Source: Schoenoplectus triqueter (lineage: Eukaryota > Streptophyta > Magnoliopsida > Poales > Cyperaceae). From it: DNA of 31,571 nt. The position numbers and the translations under genes were made by a program. This document shows, in pieces, positions 11,657-23,736 of the stretch (position 1 is the first letter of the stretch; each line of letters begins with the position of its first letter). Location of the stretch: the NCBI GenBank assembly GCA_964058805.1, contig CAXKVV010000092.1:1-31571 (forward strand), written 5' to 3'. Under the pieces are notes generated by a model. That model was given only the letters and a program-made list of their open reading frames with translations, searched no databases and was not told the origin of the DNA.

Positions 11657-14562
11657 TGCGGATTTTGATCTAAGCACCGAGATATCGAATATCTCTAGAC
11701 TTAGACTTTAACCTGTTTAATTTCATTTATGATATAGATGCAATAAAACATTAATACAAATATATTTATAGTTAAACTCTTAAGTTGATTAATTATTCAT
11801 AGGTGTGGTATAAAGTGAATGCAAGAAAATTTATAAATATGCGCTACATGAGTGCCATGACAATTTTATATCAAAGAAATAAAAATATCTAAAATATAAT
11901 AATAATATAAATATGAGAGATAACCCTCATAGCACACATACATATGACTCAACGCGATTTGAAATTTTAAAAGAAAAGTCAATTATGGCAAGACAAAATC
12001 ACATACACCATGTTGATTTATTTTTAACAACGGCGGGACGAAGTCACGTAAACCATGTTTTGTAAAATAAGTTTTTGTTTGATCATGTTCGGTCCTCTAC
12101 CAAATACCAATATAATAAATAAAAATAAAATAATGACTCGAGTTGCCATATGCCTAACAATCTGGAAAAAGAGAGACTATCCATGTGTAATATATTAAAT
12201 CCGGGACACCTCATGAGCAGTGCCCAGCTCGCCGCCCGATACCGAGTATTGACGATGATGTTAGAGGGTTAGCTGGCATAGCTCCTTGGTCTCAAAAGAA
12301 TGGCACGCCTCACAATGCAGTCAAGCCAGCTACCACTCATAAGAAATGAAATATAGATACAAAAGAAATAGAGGGAGATAGAAAATATGAAAACACTAGA
12401 CCCCGAAACCATCAAGTGATGTCTTCGGTGATCGATCGAACAGACGGTGCTTCTTAAAGGTGAGGAGGAAGCAGTTACGGGCTATAAGCTAAACAACAAC
12501 TTGATCCCTATCATATACTCGAAGATACACCGGTCTAGACCAATCTGGCCCGACATCACTCAGCCCTTACCATTGTTTAAATAAACACTTTTAAATTATA
12601 CACTTAGTTTACTATCACTTTTAAATCATATTGGGTTCTTAACTATTGTGTTTAATAACTTGTAACTAACATTTAAATTTTTATAACATTTATTATTTTT
12701 AGATTTATTTCTAAATTCTCAGTGCTAATTTACATTAATCAAGTGTGCTAAATAAGATATTAATCTCGTTAAATATAACTTATATCATTTTAATTTATAT
12801 TATATCTTTTCAAAGCTAATTATCTTAATAAATATTTAGCAAATATTCTTATTACAATATAATTATGTACTTAAAGTTCAATTAATAATATTTAGTTCTA
12901 TAATATAATTAAAGATATTATTTAAACTTTATTAATGCTTTACTGATCCTATCAATTTTCTAATCAAGATAATCTATCATATTTAATCTATTTTTATTTC
13001 CTAAGCAACTTGATTAACAACCTACAAATGAAATGTCAAATATTGCATATGAAATGGATGCAAACAATTATAATATTATGAAATGCAATTAAAGTCCTAT
13101 TTAAAGAAATCGTAAATCTCAGTACAATTCATATCTGAATATTTCGACAAGGTTGATAGCGTCCGATTGCTCGGTCTCCGGTGGGGCTCACGATCTCGTC
13201 AGCCGTCTCATCCCGAATGTACTTGATCGTCGGCTCGTCAAAATATTTCCGAGAACCTATGAAGTCAAAATGAATTAAATTGGCGAGTTTCATTATTTAC
13301 GATTGGTCTGGTTCGGTCGAGATTTACCGGACTCAGAATCATAATTATTAATATTTATAGTCCGTGTATTAAGATTATATTATTTTGATTAATATAACTA
13401 GCTTAATTTATTTAATTAACTGAAAACAGTTTCAATTCACGCAACAATATAAACAATATAAAGTAGATTATACTCTGATTCACTAGCACATTATAAATGA
13501 TGATGTTACATTTATTGAAAAAATTATTTACCTACTGCAGCTCCTCCATGATTATCTCTTTAGAGCAACTTATTTCAAGTACGAGTGGTATATAATTGTT
13601 AATTAAGCTCCAGTAAGAGTTAATACTATAAATGTTGGTACCACATCCATGTTAGTATTATAAAGCGAATTGCAAATAAGGGGAAAGTAGAATATCAACA
13701 TCAGTCCGAAATAGTAAATTCAGGAGAACAATGCAGTATGCGCAGTCAGTGTATTGGAAGAACAACAGATTAGATGCATCGATCAACTCTAATGATTCGC
13801 CCAAGTCAAAATCTCAGCAACTTTCAACATAAAGATATCTAAGGCTTTGGAACTTATAGTATGGAAATTCAAATAACATTTATGTAGATGAAGACTTTGA
13901 AGAACCGGGCAATCAATTGTCATACATAGTGCAATGAAAACAGCCAACACAAGCTGGTACAACAACACGAGTGAAGAAATAGGGACAATACTGATTAGTA
14001 CAACAACACAAGCAGCAGAGGGCACAGATCAACTGCTGGCACAAGGCTTACACTGCCACAACAAGGAAAGAGGTTACCGAAAATTGAGAAGGCACCAAGA
14101 GTGAAGTCAGAGGGGCGCTCAGCACTGCTGTCAGCCATGGCGCGGAGGCCGAGACGGCATCTGCTGGTCTCAGTTCGGTGTTGCTGGCGAGGGGTGAGCT
14201 ACGATAGGTTATTGGTAGGACGATTGCTCTTGAGTCAAGGCTGCCAGCAACGTTGAAGGCAAGGCGGATCCGATCAGTTGTGCCTGACTTGGGGCTGCTA
14301 TGGTGTTGGATTCGAGAATGGTAGAAAGGGAAGGGTGATACAAAGGGAAAGTGAGGCAAGGCTATAGATGAAAGGCGGCGAGGAGAGAGATGTGGTTGTC
14401 GGTGGGGGTTGAGCTCTGACGATGCGGTCAGCGAGGAGGCCGAGTGAGTGAAGGGGCTGGTGAAAGGTTGTCGATCAGTTAGGAGAGGGAGTTTGCGAGA
14501 TGGAATTGAGAGAGAGAGCTTTGTGAGAGGCACGGTCGAGAGAGGGGAAATGGAGGGATGGG

Positions 14563-14896
14563 TAGGGATGTCAAACGGCCGAAACAGTGATGAAATAGTG
14601 CCATTTCGTTTAATAAACGAAATAGAAAATAATTTCGTTAATTGTTTCGTTTAATAAACGAAACAGAAAATCGTTTCATTTATCATGAAATGGAACGAAA
14701 CACGAAATTTCGTGTATTTTATACTGGAATACTCTTAACGAAATGAAAAATATTGTTTCGTTCTTTGCGTGAAATAGAAAAATAACTTCGTTAACCGTTT
14801 CATTTAATAAACGAAACAGAAATTCATTTCGTTAACCGTTTCGTTACCACGAAATGAAATGAAACACGGTCGAAACGGAATTCATTGACAGCCCTA
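14563..14896. mobile_element. hAT-type MITE nested in insertion 2, 334 bp
   Basis: Starts TAGGGATGTCAAACGG and ends TTGACAGCCCTA, giving a TAGGG-TGTCAA terminal inverted repeat. It is flanked by a perfect 8-bp duplication gggatggg (14555-14562 and 14897-14904). It is non-coding. The interior is built from repeated palindromes around TTTCGTTTAATAAACGAAA (14604-14622, 14644-14664, and a variant at 14797-14817) and further CGAAAC/GTTTCG motifs. It shares terminal type and duplication length with the MITE at 1607-2025, but not internal sequence. Confidence 0.92.
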
Positions 14897-15540
14897 GGGA
14901 TGGGTGAGTCGTGAGCCAGAGAGAGCTCAGTGATTGAAGAGATGCAGAGAAGAGAACAAGGGGAGGTGGGGTTACAGAGATAATTGAAATGGAGAGTTGT
15001 TGGCTTAGTTAGTGGAGAAGGAATGAAATGTAGAGAGGGAGAGAATTATATTCACAAGTCAGAGAGAGGTGACTGGACCGGGAAAATATAGGAGGGATAG
15101 GAGTGATGGAACAGAAAAGAAAGAAGTAGGAATTTAGAGAAATTATTGACTTTTGGGTCGGGTCGGGTTTTATGTGATGGAAATTATATGATTATTTATG
15201 TATTCAATTGATTTTTAAATATAATCAATCAATTTAATTACTTTCATGATAATTTGATAATAGTTTGTCCTAACTAATCAATTCATATTTTTTTTAATTA
15301 TATCTTAATGTTGAATTAATTAACATTGATGTCCCTTAATTTATTATTATTTTTCTTCGTTGTTTCAAAAGTCAATTTACTTATAAAAATTTAAATTGAT
15401 CAAGATAACTTGTATTAGTTATTTAATTTGAAATCAACTTATTTAAAATTTTATAAAACTTAATTTGATATTTGAGTTTCACTCTTTAATTAAACCCTTA
15501 AATTTATATTTTATAATCTTAAAATTTATGGGGTTTCACA

Positions 15541-16428
15541 CATCTATTGATGCTCAAATGTTAAATAGGTTCAAACCTAGTTTTGTGTACAGAAGACGAA
15601 AAAAGATGATTGATTTTATGCCTCAACTTGGTGATTCTTCTCATAACTAAGGTTCAAATCATGACATGCCAAATCTGGAAGAACGGATTGATACGGGTTT
15701 TCTAGCAAGTTCTTCATCTTGGGATATTCCTATATCATATCAAAAAGGTGTTCAGCATGATTGTTGGACAAGTGCAATGAAAGAGGAGTTGGATGCGTTG
15801 CATGAGAACAAAACATGGGAGCTGGTCACATGTCCTTCTGATACTAAACCTATTGGGTGTAAATGAGTTTATTCTATCAAACAAAAACCGAATGGATCTC
15901 TAGAAAGGTATAAGGCCAGATTGGTTGCTCTTGGTAATAAGCAAGAGTATGGCATCGATTATCTTCAAACCTTTGCACCAGTGGCAAAGATGACCACGGT
16001 GGGAGTTGCTTTGGCCCTTGCTGCAGCCCACAATTGGTCCATAGTACAAATAGACATAAAAAACGTTTTTCTTCATGGTGAGTTGAAAGAAACCGTCTAC
16101 GTGAAACCCCCTCCAGATTTGACCCTTAATTCACATGACAAGGTGTTCAAACTAAAACGATCTTTGTATGGGCTAAAATAAGCACCGCATGAATGGTTTT
16201 TTACTTTCAAAACTATTGTTCTTTCAGCTGGTTTCCAGCATAGCAAGTCTGATCCTTCATTATCTCTCTCTAAATCATCTCATAGTTTTGCTCTAGCTCT
16301 TGTTTATATAGATGATATTCTAATAACTGAAAATGATGTTCAAAGCATTACCAAACTACAAGCAGCCCTAGCAGCTGCATTTCGAATGAAGGATCTTGGG
16401 AAAGTTTATTATTTTCTTGGGCTTGAAG
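15541..16428 (+). pseudogene. copia reverse transcriptase, main part, with three in-frame stops
   Basis: After the catct duplication one frame runs to the next insertion with no frameshift but with stops at 15648-15650 (TAA), 15864-15866 (TGA) and 16179-16181 (TAA). Reverse transcriptase motifs in order are WTSAMKEELDAL (about 15765-15800), RYKARLVALGNKQ (about 15907-15945), QIDIKNVFLHGEL (about 16047-16085), the conserved SLYGLK stretch, and LVYIDDILIT (about 16300-16330), which carries the catalytic Asp-Asp pair. The stop at 15864 replaces a Trp codon and the one at 16179 replaces a Gln codon, judging from family conservation. The end, tgaag (16424-16428), is the target site of insertion 3, cutting the FLGLEV motif. 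Confidence 0.93.
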
Positions 16429-17841
16429 TGTTAGTTTGTAATAATCTTGAAGTCAATAATATGATAAATTTATTATATAAAGCTTTGTTCATGAATTGAA
16501 TATTTAAATGATATTTTGTTTCTTTGAGTATTATTGAATTTATGAATCATTCCGAGTTCATGACTGGAATTATGAAACTTCATAGAATATACTCTTAAAA
16601 GTCACTAACCAAGGTAATTAGCAGGAACACTAATTAACCGCTATCAGGTTAGTATGTGAATTAAATGATGGTCAAGTTTCACAAACCATAGACAAAAAGT
16701 TATCATTTTAATCACATAGATAGATATTCAAAGAACATCATATTTGCCAGACCCCGAATGAAACATTAAATGAAATTATGTTCGTGTTAGTAATGCTTTC
16801 ATTCAGTGTTAACTTCTAAAGTATGAGATATTCATTTTTCCTACATAAGATATGTATGTGTGTGATTTCTACCAAACGTTGTCCGTAAAAGGTGGCTATA
16901 AAGGTAGCTCTTCGGTATACATAATTTATGCAGAGGAATAGATGATTTGTCAAAAGTACTATTGTCTCTTGTATCTCTATACGAGTTATAGTATCACTGG
17001 GCCCCTTGATAGAGTAAGATTATCTGCTAGCGGTATAATTATATGAGTAATTATATTTGATAATTTACTCAGGATCAAGAAAAGATTAAGTTTGCAAAGA
17101 TGACACCTACCTACCTTGAAACTCATATGATAGCTATGAGACAAAAGAATTAACACAAATAAATAGTTTACTAGATCATGATATTGTACAGTACAACATC
17201 ATCTGTGTAATTGGATGATCATATTACATTCTTCCAGATGTCTCGTATGATTATAGAAGTTAAAACAGTTTTAACTTTATTTACCAATATAACACGGATC
17301 CTATCGGGTCACACCGCATAGGAGTTAATCGGAGAATCTTATTGATTATTTATAAATTATTTATAATTAATAATAAGATGATTATAATTAATTATATATA
17401 TTAATTAAATTATATTTGTCATAGAGATGACAAGAAGCAAAAACCAAATTGAATTTATAACGTGTTGGACACGTCATATAAATTTACCGAAATAACAATC
17501 GAGAGAAATATAATTATACATGACAATTATATATATATATATATATATTTGATTTGGATTTAAGTATTAATTATAGATTTGAATTTTGGGTTGAAAGTTC
17601 ATTAATAATTAAAGCCTTAATTAATAATTAAAAGCACAAAATCAAAAAGCCCCAAAAGCCCAAAATCAAAAAGGCCCAATGACAAACTTATAAATTTGAC
17701 CAACTTTATATTTTTGGCAACCAAATGATATTTTGGTAAATTTGGCCAACTTTATATTCTTGCCAATCAAGTAATGACATTTTGATAATTTGACCAAACT
17801 TTAATGATATTTTGGTAATTTTGGTAAACTTATTGAAAGGT

Positions 17842-17850
17842 TATAAATAG
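17842..17850 (+). promoter_or_regulatory. Candidate LTR TATA box in insertion 3
   Basis: TATAAATAG followed by a purine-rich stretch (aggggtggaatgagagag) about 680 bases before the LTR end. The form is typical of plant LTR promoters. Present activity is unknown. Confidence 0.5.
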
Positions 17851-18288
17851 AGGGGTGGAATGAGAGAGAAAACATATTAATTTTGGGATATCGTGTCTGA
17901 TCAATTCAGTTCTATTTTCTCTTTTTCTCGGTTTACGGTTGTTTCAGAATTCACGGGATTGGTGAATAGTGTTTTTACGAAAGTTACGGTATTTCTGCAT
18001 CTTTGTGTGAAACAGAATAACTACGAGTCATAAATAGTACTATTTCATCTTTTTCTCGGTGAATAGTGTTTTTGTGAGAAACCGCGATTTACGGTATTTC
18101 TGGCAAAAGAAATAATCCGCTCTCTGGTCAGTCCTGGTGGATAACCTATAGAGGTATCACACGTGTGATACTCCGAGAGCCGATTTTCATTCCAATTAAA
18201 ATTTGAAAACAAGGTATAAAATCTTATATTAATCTATTTAAATTGTTAAGTAGATTAATATTTTAGAAATCAATCATGGAGTAGATCT

Positions 18289-18480
18289 ATAATGGATTAA
18301 AGAGCTATGTATCTCTCGATAATCATTCGACATACTATTTTAACCCTTCGCTTAAGTTAGAAGTAAAATAATATTTTACGGTCTTTTATAAAGGATTAAA
18401 ATGTATGTATTTCTCGGTAATCATCCGACATACTTTAATCCCTAGCTTAATTGGAAGTAAAAATTTTGTTTTACGGTTTT
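18289..18480. repeat. Tandem duplication, about 101 bp period
   Basis: Two diverged copies start at 18289 (ataatggattaa) and 18390 (ataaaggattaa). Both contain an ATGTAT-TCTCG-TAATCAT-CGACATACT core and end near a TTTTACGGT motif. The repeat lies inside insertion 3. Confidence 0.8.
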
Positions 18481-18527
18481 TCCACAGCTTAAACTTTAAT
18501 GGGATTTGGTTGGACCAAAACCCAACA

Positions 18528-18831
18528 TGAAGTTCATCACACAGCCAAGGGTATTTTTGTAAACCAACACAAGTATATCAATGAGCTGGTAGAAATGGCT
18601 AACCTTAATCAATCCAAACCAGCAAACACGCCCATGGAGATAAATCTTAAACTTCACAAGAATGATGGTGATCCAATAGCTGATCCGACTTTATATCAGA
18701 GCCTAGTTGGCAGTTTGGTATACCTAACAATAACCCGACCTGAAATTTCTTTCTCGGTGAACATTGTTAGCCAATTCATGAACAACCCCCGACATTTGCA
18801 TCTTGTTGTTGTTCATCGCATCATTCGTTAC
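18528..18831 (+). pseudogene. copia reverse transcriptase, C-terminal part
   Basis: Continues the reverse transcriptase frame after the tgaag duplication: HHTAKGIFVNQHKYI, ANTPMEINLKL, LYQSLVGSLVYLTITRPEIS and VNIVSQFMNNP are the usual post-catalytic motifs of copia reverse transcriptase leading to RNase H. No stop occurs in this part. It ends at VHRIIRY where insertion 4 enters (gttac, 18827-18831). Confidence 0.93.
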
Positions 18832-20411
18832 TGTTGACCTCTGAAATATTCAAAAGAATAAAAAGAGAGTAGGGGACCCACACGTCATTCATGTAAAGAA
18901 ACCCTAACAGACAATGATAATACTCCTATATCATGCTAAAATTCAGTATTATGATACAAACTGGATATAATTGCTATTATATTCCTGGCTTCATGGTATA
19001 ATACAGAGTCCGCATGAATGTCAAAAGTATATGATTAATTAAACACTAAAGATGAGTAGTGTTTATTTAATTAATGCTAACATTTTGATTTAAGTATTGA
19101 TATGTTAGATCAATACTCAATCAAATATATTATTAGATTTAATTAAGCATCAAAATGATTAAAGATGCTTGATTAAGGATAATATTAAAGATATCACATT
19201 ATTGGCATAGATATGGAGTCACTATTTGGGGTACAATATTTAAAAGAAGGAGGTCATATTGAAAGATGAATTTTTGACCTATGAATCTAGGGGCAAAATA
19301 AGAATTAAAAATATTCATAATATTGAGCCTGAATTTTAGGATTTTTTGGTAAAAAATTTCATAATTTTTGGATCACGCGAAGTATTAAAAATGAAATAGA
19401 GAAAAATTATTCGGGGAATAGAATTTTCTGATTGGTCCATAGAACCTCTTGGGTGTAACTTGGGGTAAAGGGCACAGTTGGGTGCAAATTGGAGGTACCA
19501 AATGGAGATAGGTCAAAGTCTATGTTGACCTGAGTTTGCCACATGACAACTTATTATTGGCCAAGGTGATATACGTGGCACATAGTGACTGGTGCCATAT
19601 CAGCATGCGGGTCCCATCAGAGTGGTGTACGAGAAATATTGTGTGCCTAGCCTATGCAAAAGAAGGAAATATTTTGAAGAGAAAGGGAAAACGTGTACCT
19701 GGCTCATGCGAACCGCCTCTTTGACGCTGGGCCCTTCTCTCCTTCGGCCCATGTGCACAAGCCCAGCTACCTGATTGGAGCTCTCCCCTTTTTCCCTTCT
19801 ACCCCGTTTTCTTCTCCTCCCAGTACTACTTGACAAATGAGGTGTCATTGGAGCACAGTAGCCCTCTATAGCCTCACTACTCAGTTTCTCCTTACCAGAG
19901 CCACACCATAAATATGAGAAGATACATGAGTGCACAATTACAAGAAATAAAAAAAAACAATATACGAGGGAAATAACTACCTCATATCAAAGATGAGATC
20001 CCATCGTTTTATAACTCATAATCAAAATTGATGTCACATGGATGTTTTCCTCACTCTTTCAATTCAGTATGAGTGATATTTGATTACGCTTGGGTATGGA
20101 GCATATGGCCAAGTCCAAGTTCAGAATAAAAGCAAAAGAGGGTTCACAATCAATTGGGTGGTGTCTCGGGCTTAATTAATGGGCCTCTAGAAACTCTCGA
20201 TTGGCCAATGGAAAAGGGGCAGAGCTGAATGTGATTTTACTACAGTAACCTCCAGCATTGAGGGGAGCGTCTGGTGCCCAAAGACACGTGTCATGATTGA
20301 ATTGGTGAGAGTATGAACAAAAGAATCTTCTATGGACCAAAGATGAACACCTTCACATGGTGCAGGGCTGGTTTACACATATGCACTACAACCTCCACCG
20401 CCTCTGGTGGT

Positions 20412-20419
20412 TATAAAAA
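20412..20419 (+). promoter_or_regulatory. Candidate LTR TATA box in insertion 4
   Basis: TATAAAAA lies in ctggtggttataaaaacgca, with GC-richer flanks and a polypyrimidine-poor leader-like stretch downstream. It suggests a + strand promoter about a quarter of the way into the element. No transcript evidence is available from sequence alone. Confidence 0.35.
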
Positions 20420-21445
20420 CGCACCCCAGGATCAAAAAAAAAAGACTCTCTCCATAGAAAGGCTCTGAAGATCAACCCTATAGCAAGGAGGCTCCACAGA
20501 GAAAACCAATTGACTGATAGCAGTATCAGCTTGAGATCTGATTAGATCCAAGTTTCGATCTCTCAGTCAGATACACCAACTTCCCCTCTCTACTGAATCA
20601 AGGTAGACCAATAGTGAAATAGGATAGGTAGATATTCTTAATATGCGATGTGAATCCGATAGCTATATATTTGTTTACTTTTGTTTCTGGATTAAGATGG
20701 ATGAAGTTTCAAAAAAAAAACTGTTTCTGCTATTGCAAATCTGATACGTTGAGTTTTTTTTTATCGCCTTACTCCCCTTTCCCTTTTTTTTTGTTTTTTG
20801 AGTCTGGTTTCTCATTTCGACTTACTGTAGATTCAAATGCTTTATAAGTCTAAATGATTATAATTAATAAGAGACAGAGGGTCTATGAGTCCTTTATTTA
20901 GTTATCAGTAATCTAAATGAAAAGGATGAGACCAAATGTTCCTTTCTTTTTATATTCTGTTTGCAAATCGATATGTATTGTTCAAAGAAAAGGGGGGGGG
21001 TTCATGAATTCTCATGCATGGTCAACACTATTCAAAATTGATTATTGAAGTAGTTGACACTAATTGCAATACGAAACCAACCATGAATAATTTCTCTTCT
21101 TCTGTATTTCTTCTTTTATACTTGAAGCTTGCTTGCATAATCATTTGCATGAAAGTTCAAACCAGTATAAAGTGTCCGAAGGGAATATATCCCAAATAAT
21201 CTCAAACTGGTCCATATAAACCCTTTGTTTTAGCCAATGAAGCTAGGTCTGACACATGATCATAAGGAGCCAAATAGGCTTAAAATAAGGAGTCAGCGGT
21301 GAGCTTAGGCAATTTCTATAACTAGTATTTGGAGCTTAGTAATCTAATGATATCAGTATCAGTCACTTATCGCATCTGCACTAATATCTTGAATCTGATA
21401 TTTACATAAGTGCTATCTGGTTTAATGTTGATATTTGAATTCAAC

Positions 21446-21481
<36 letters not shown>
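21446..21481. repeat. (TTA)n microsatellite
   Basis: About a dozen uninterrupted TTA/ATT units, followed by imperfect units to about 21498. The run lies inside insertion 4. Confidence 0.9.
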
Positions 21482-21563
21482 GTTATTTATTATTATTTCA
21501 TTTTCCTTTGCCGTGAGACTGCAATTAATAAAAGGGAGCGTCAAAACCAAACTAATAAAAGAG

Positions 21564-21665
21564 CTAGTTGAAGGGTTTGCGTAATTCTCCTAGCTTTCAC
21601 TTAAACATCACATAGATATAATTACAACAAGCAAACCAGTCGAAGGGTTTTCGTAATTCTCCTGG
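21564..21665. repeat. Duplicated 28-bp block, spaced 74 bp
   Basis: GAAGGGTTTGCGTAATTCTCC near 21570 recurs as gaagggttttcgtaattctcc near 21640 with one substitution in the shared core. The block lies inside insertion 4. Confidence 0.85.
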
Positions 21666-22979
21666 TATTAACTTGCATATCCAATTAATTGAGTTGAAAT
21701 ACTCATGAATGAAGATACACTTGGTCTATCCTCGCTGAAATGGATCAATGGGGTATAGCCCATGCTGATCCTTCGATTCTATAAAAACATAGACCTATTC
21801 TCATGAGTAATACCAGATGCATAATGAGCTCAAGCAAGTGGATATGCAAGGTTAATGCCAAATACAGAACACGCATAAGGTAGACCTCAATCATAAAATA
21901 GTAGAAGGGAAAAAGTCCAAAACTAATTATTATATGCTTCCTGTACCAAAACCAACCAGCGGTACCAGGGCTTACAGATTGGTACCAAGTAATACGTAAA
22001 CATAGGATATGCCTTGAAGTAAATAAAGTTCGTAAACATGATTTAAATGCCAAAACTATGGTAATTGAAGCAGAGAATTAAATGAGGATTAGATTAAATT
22101 CACTTCGGTACCAAACTATATGAAACGGTATAGGTGGTCCTAACAATCCACCGTACGGATGAACATGATAATGACATCATTGGGTTCCCTGTGCTCAGAC
22201 GATGCTATAGGTACCACCCGATCGGCGATCTAACATCTGGAAAGCCTCGATCAAGTTCCGACGCAAATCTCAAGGGTTGTTGTAGAAGTGAGCTGGGAGA
22301 AACTTCATACACGCATACTAAAATGACATATTGAAATTAACATCTAGGCCTGAGAATGAATAAATGAATATGAGGACAAACCAGCCCAAGCGACTTTAGC
22401 TCCAGGTCCAAGCCCAACATCTAATAAAATATGAACTTAGTGCACTCGAGTTTGGCCCAAATAATAGAAGAACCCAGCTGGGACTCGATTATGATCGGAC
22501 CGGTTCAAATGAAGTAAAATATCTCAGTCCAAGGCTCATAGGAGATAAAATGAATAACATTTGGCCCAGGACAAAATATGGAGAAATGAACATGACCCAT
22601 GACAGAAAATTTCGGAATTGATATAACAACAGTAAAAATAATTTATTTGGATGCCTTCCCTAAGTCCAAACTAACTCAAATTTCTTTCTAAAAATCCTAG
22701 ATTTTTCAACATAAAAATATTTTTTTTTGAAAAGCATAATATAATCCAAAACCAAAATAATATTTACATATTTATTTATTTATTTATTTATTTTACCATG
22801 CTTTCATATAATAAAATTATATGGAAATTATAATATGTTAAATAATATTTTATGCATGTATCCAATATATTAATATGCATATCAATAAGAAGTAATATAT
22901 ATATATATATATATATATAGTTAATAATATTATGAATGTTTTATTTTTAAAAATGAAACATAAACATATGATACCCTTT

Positions 22980-23736
22980 CATTAAATTAAAATATATAAA
23001 TATATGATATACAATAATGATATAATGATGAATAACAACATATAATATAAATATAATATAATATGACATGATATATGATTATGATATAATATAATAAAAA
23101 ACATAACATAATATGATAATATGACACAATGTAGTACGATATGATAAAATGATATAATGTATTGATACAATATAACATGATGATATAATAAATAATATGC
23201 CATAATATAATAATATAAAAATAATAATATGATATAATAATATAATGATATGATATATGATATGATAATAATATATAATATGATAATAGTATATGATATA
23301 TATAATTATGATATAATATAATATAACAAGATGATATAACCCAAAATAATATGATATAATAGATATGATATAATATAATACTATATAATAGCATGATAAT
23401 GTAATAATATGTTAATATAATATGAAAATATGATATAATATGATATAATGATATGATATAATCTAATATAACATGATATAATATGACATGAACATGATGT
23501 AATAGTATGACAAAAACATGAATGATATAATATGATAACATGATATAACAGATAATCTAATGATACACTATGATAACATGATAATATGATATAATGATAT
23601 AATGTGATACACTACATAACATAATACGATAAATGGTCTAAATAATAGCACATTCAAATATAATATAATATGGCATGATATAGTATGAAAATGATAAGCA
23701 CACATTATATAACGTGTTATGATATGATAATATATA
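22980..23736. repeat. Degenerate TATGATATAAT low-complexity tract
   Basis: About 750 bp made almost only of A, T and scattered G, dominated by atgatataat-like words. Long tyrosine- and isoleucine-rich open frames on the minus strand here are by-products of the repeat, because TAT, ATT and ATA codons dominate, and are not genes. Confidence 0.85.

Larger units (their letters stand above)
11265..15540 (+). mobile_element. Insertion 2: non-coding LTR-type element, probable solo LTR, 4276 bp
   Basis: It begins TGTCACACCCCGAACC and ends ATGGGGTTTCACA, flanked by perfect 5-bp repeats catct (11260-11264 and 15541-15545). The first 11 bases equal those of insertion 1, and collinear anchors follow in the same order: gtgctt then ccgccacgt (11291, 11309 against 4871, 4881), the hairpin block (11622-11665 against 5236-5290), and gttgccatat (about 12141 against 5787). 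Both also share the general order of AT-rich, CAG-rich, purine-rich and AT-rich tail regions. No second terminal repeat, primer site or gag-pol is visible. A 334-bp hAT MITE plus its 8-bp duplication accounts for part of the length. It is the same family as insertion 1 but clearly diverged. Confidence 0.85.
16429..18527 (+). mobile_element. Insertion 3: probable solo LTR, 2099 bp
   Basis: It begins TGTTAGTTTG and ends AAACCCAACA, flanked by perfect 5-bp repeats tgaag (16424-16428 and 18528-18532). Removing it rejoins the reverse transcriptase frame (LGLEV with HHTAKG). The ends show a short TGTT/AACA inversion, as many LTRs do. It has no coding region, no second copy of the ends and a TATA box two thirds along, all fitting a single long LTR. 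It contains an (AT)n run at about 17528-17548 and a 101-bp tandem duplication near its 3' end. It shares no obvious sequence with insertions 1 and 2, so it comes from another family. Confidence 0.87.

Noticed and set aside
14048..14533. 161-residue minus-strand Ser/Pro/Arg-rich open frame in insertion 2
   Set aside because: It is antisense to a purine-rich leader-like region of a non-coding element; insertion 1 has a similar antisense frame (8827-9048) of the same composition but no clear conserved sequence.
4837..15540. Insertions 1 and 2 as CACTA, Mutator or other DNA transposons
   Set aside because: The 5-bp target duplications and TG...CA ends fit LTR integration; CACTA gives 3 bp, hAT 8 bp and Mutator about 9 bp. 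Terminal inversion beyond the first bases is weak.
22987..23541. 184-residue minus-strand open frame rich in Tyr, Ile, His and Leu, with a 73-residue overlap partner
   Set aside because: It is a translation of the TATGATATAAT low-complexity tract; stop-free because of the repeat composition, with no domain.
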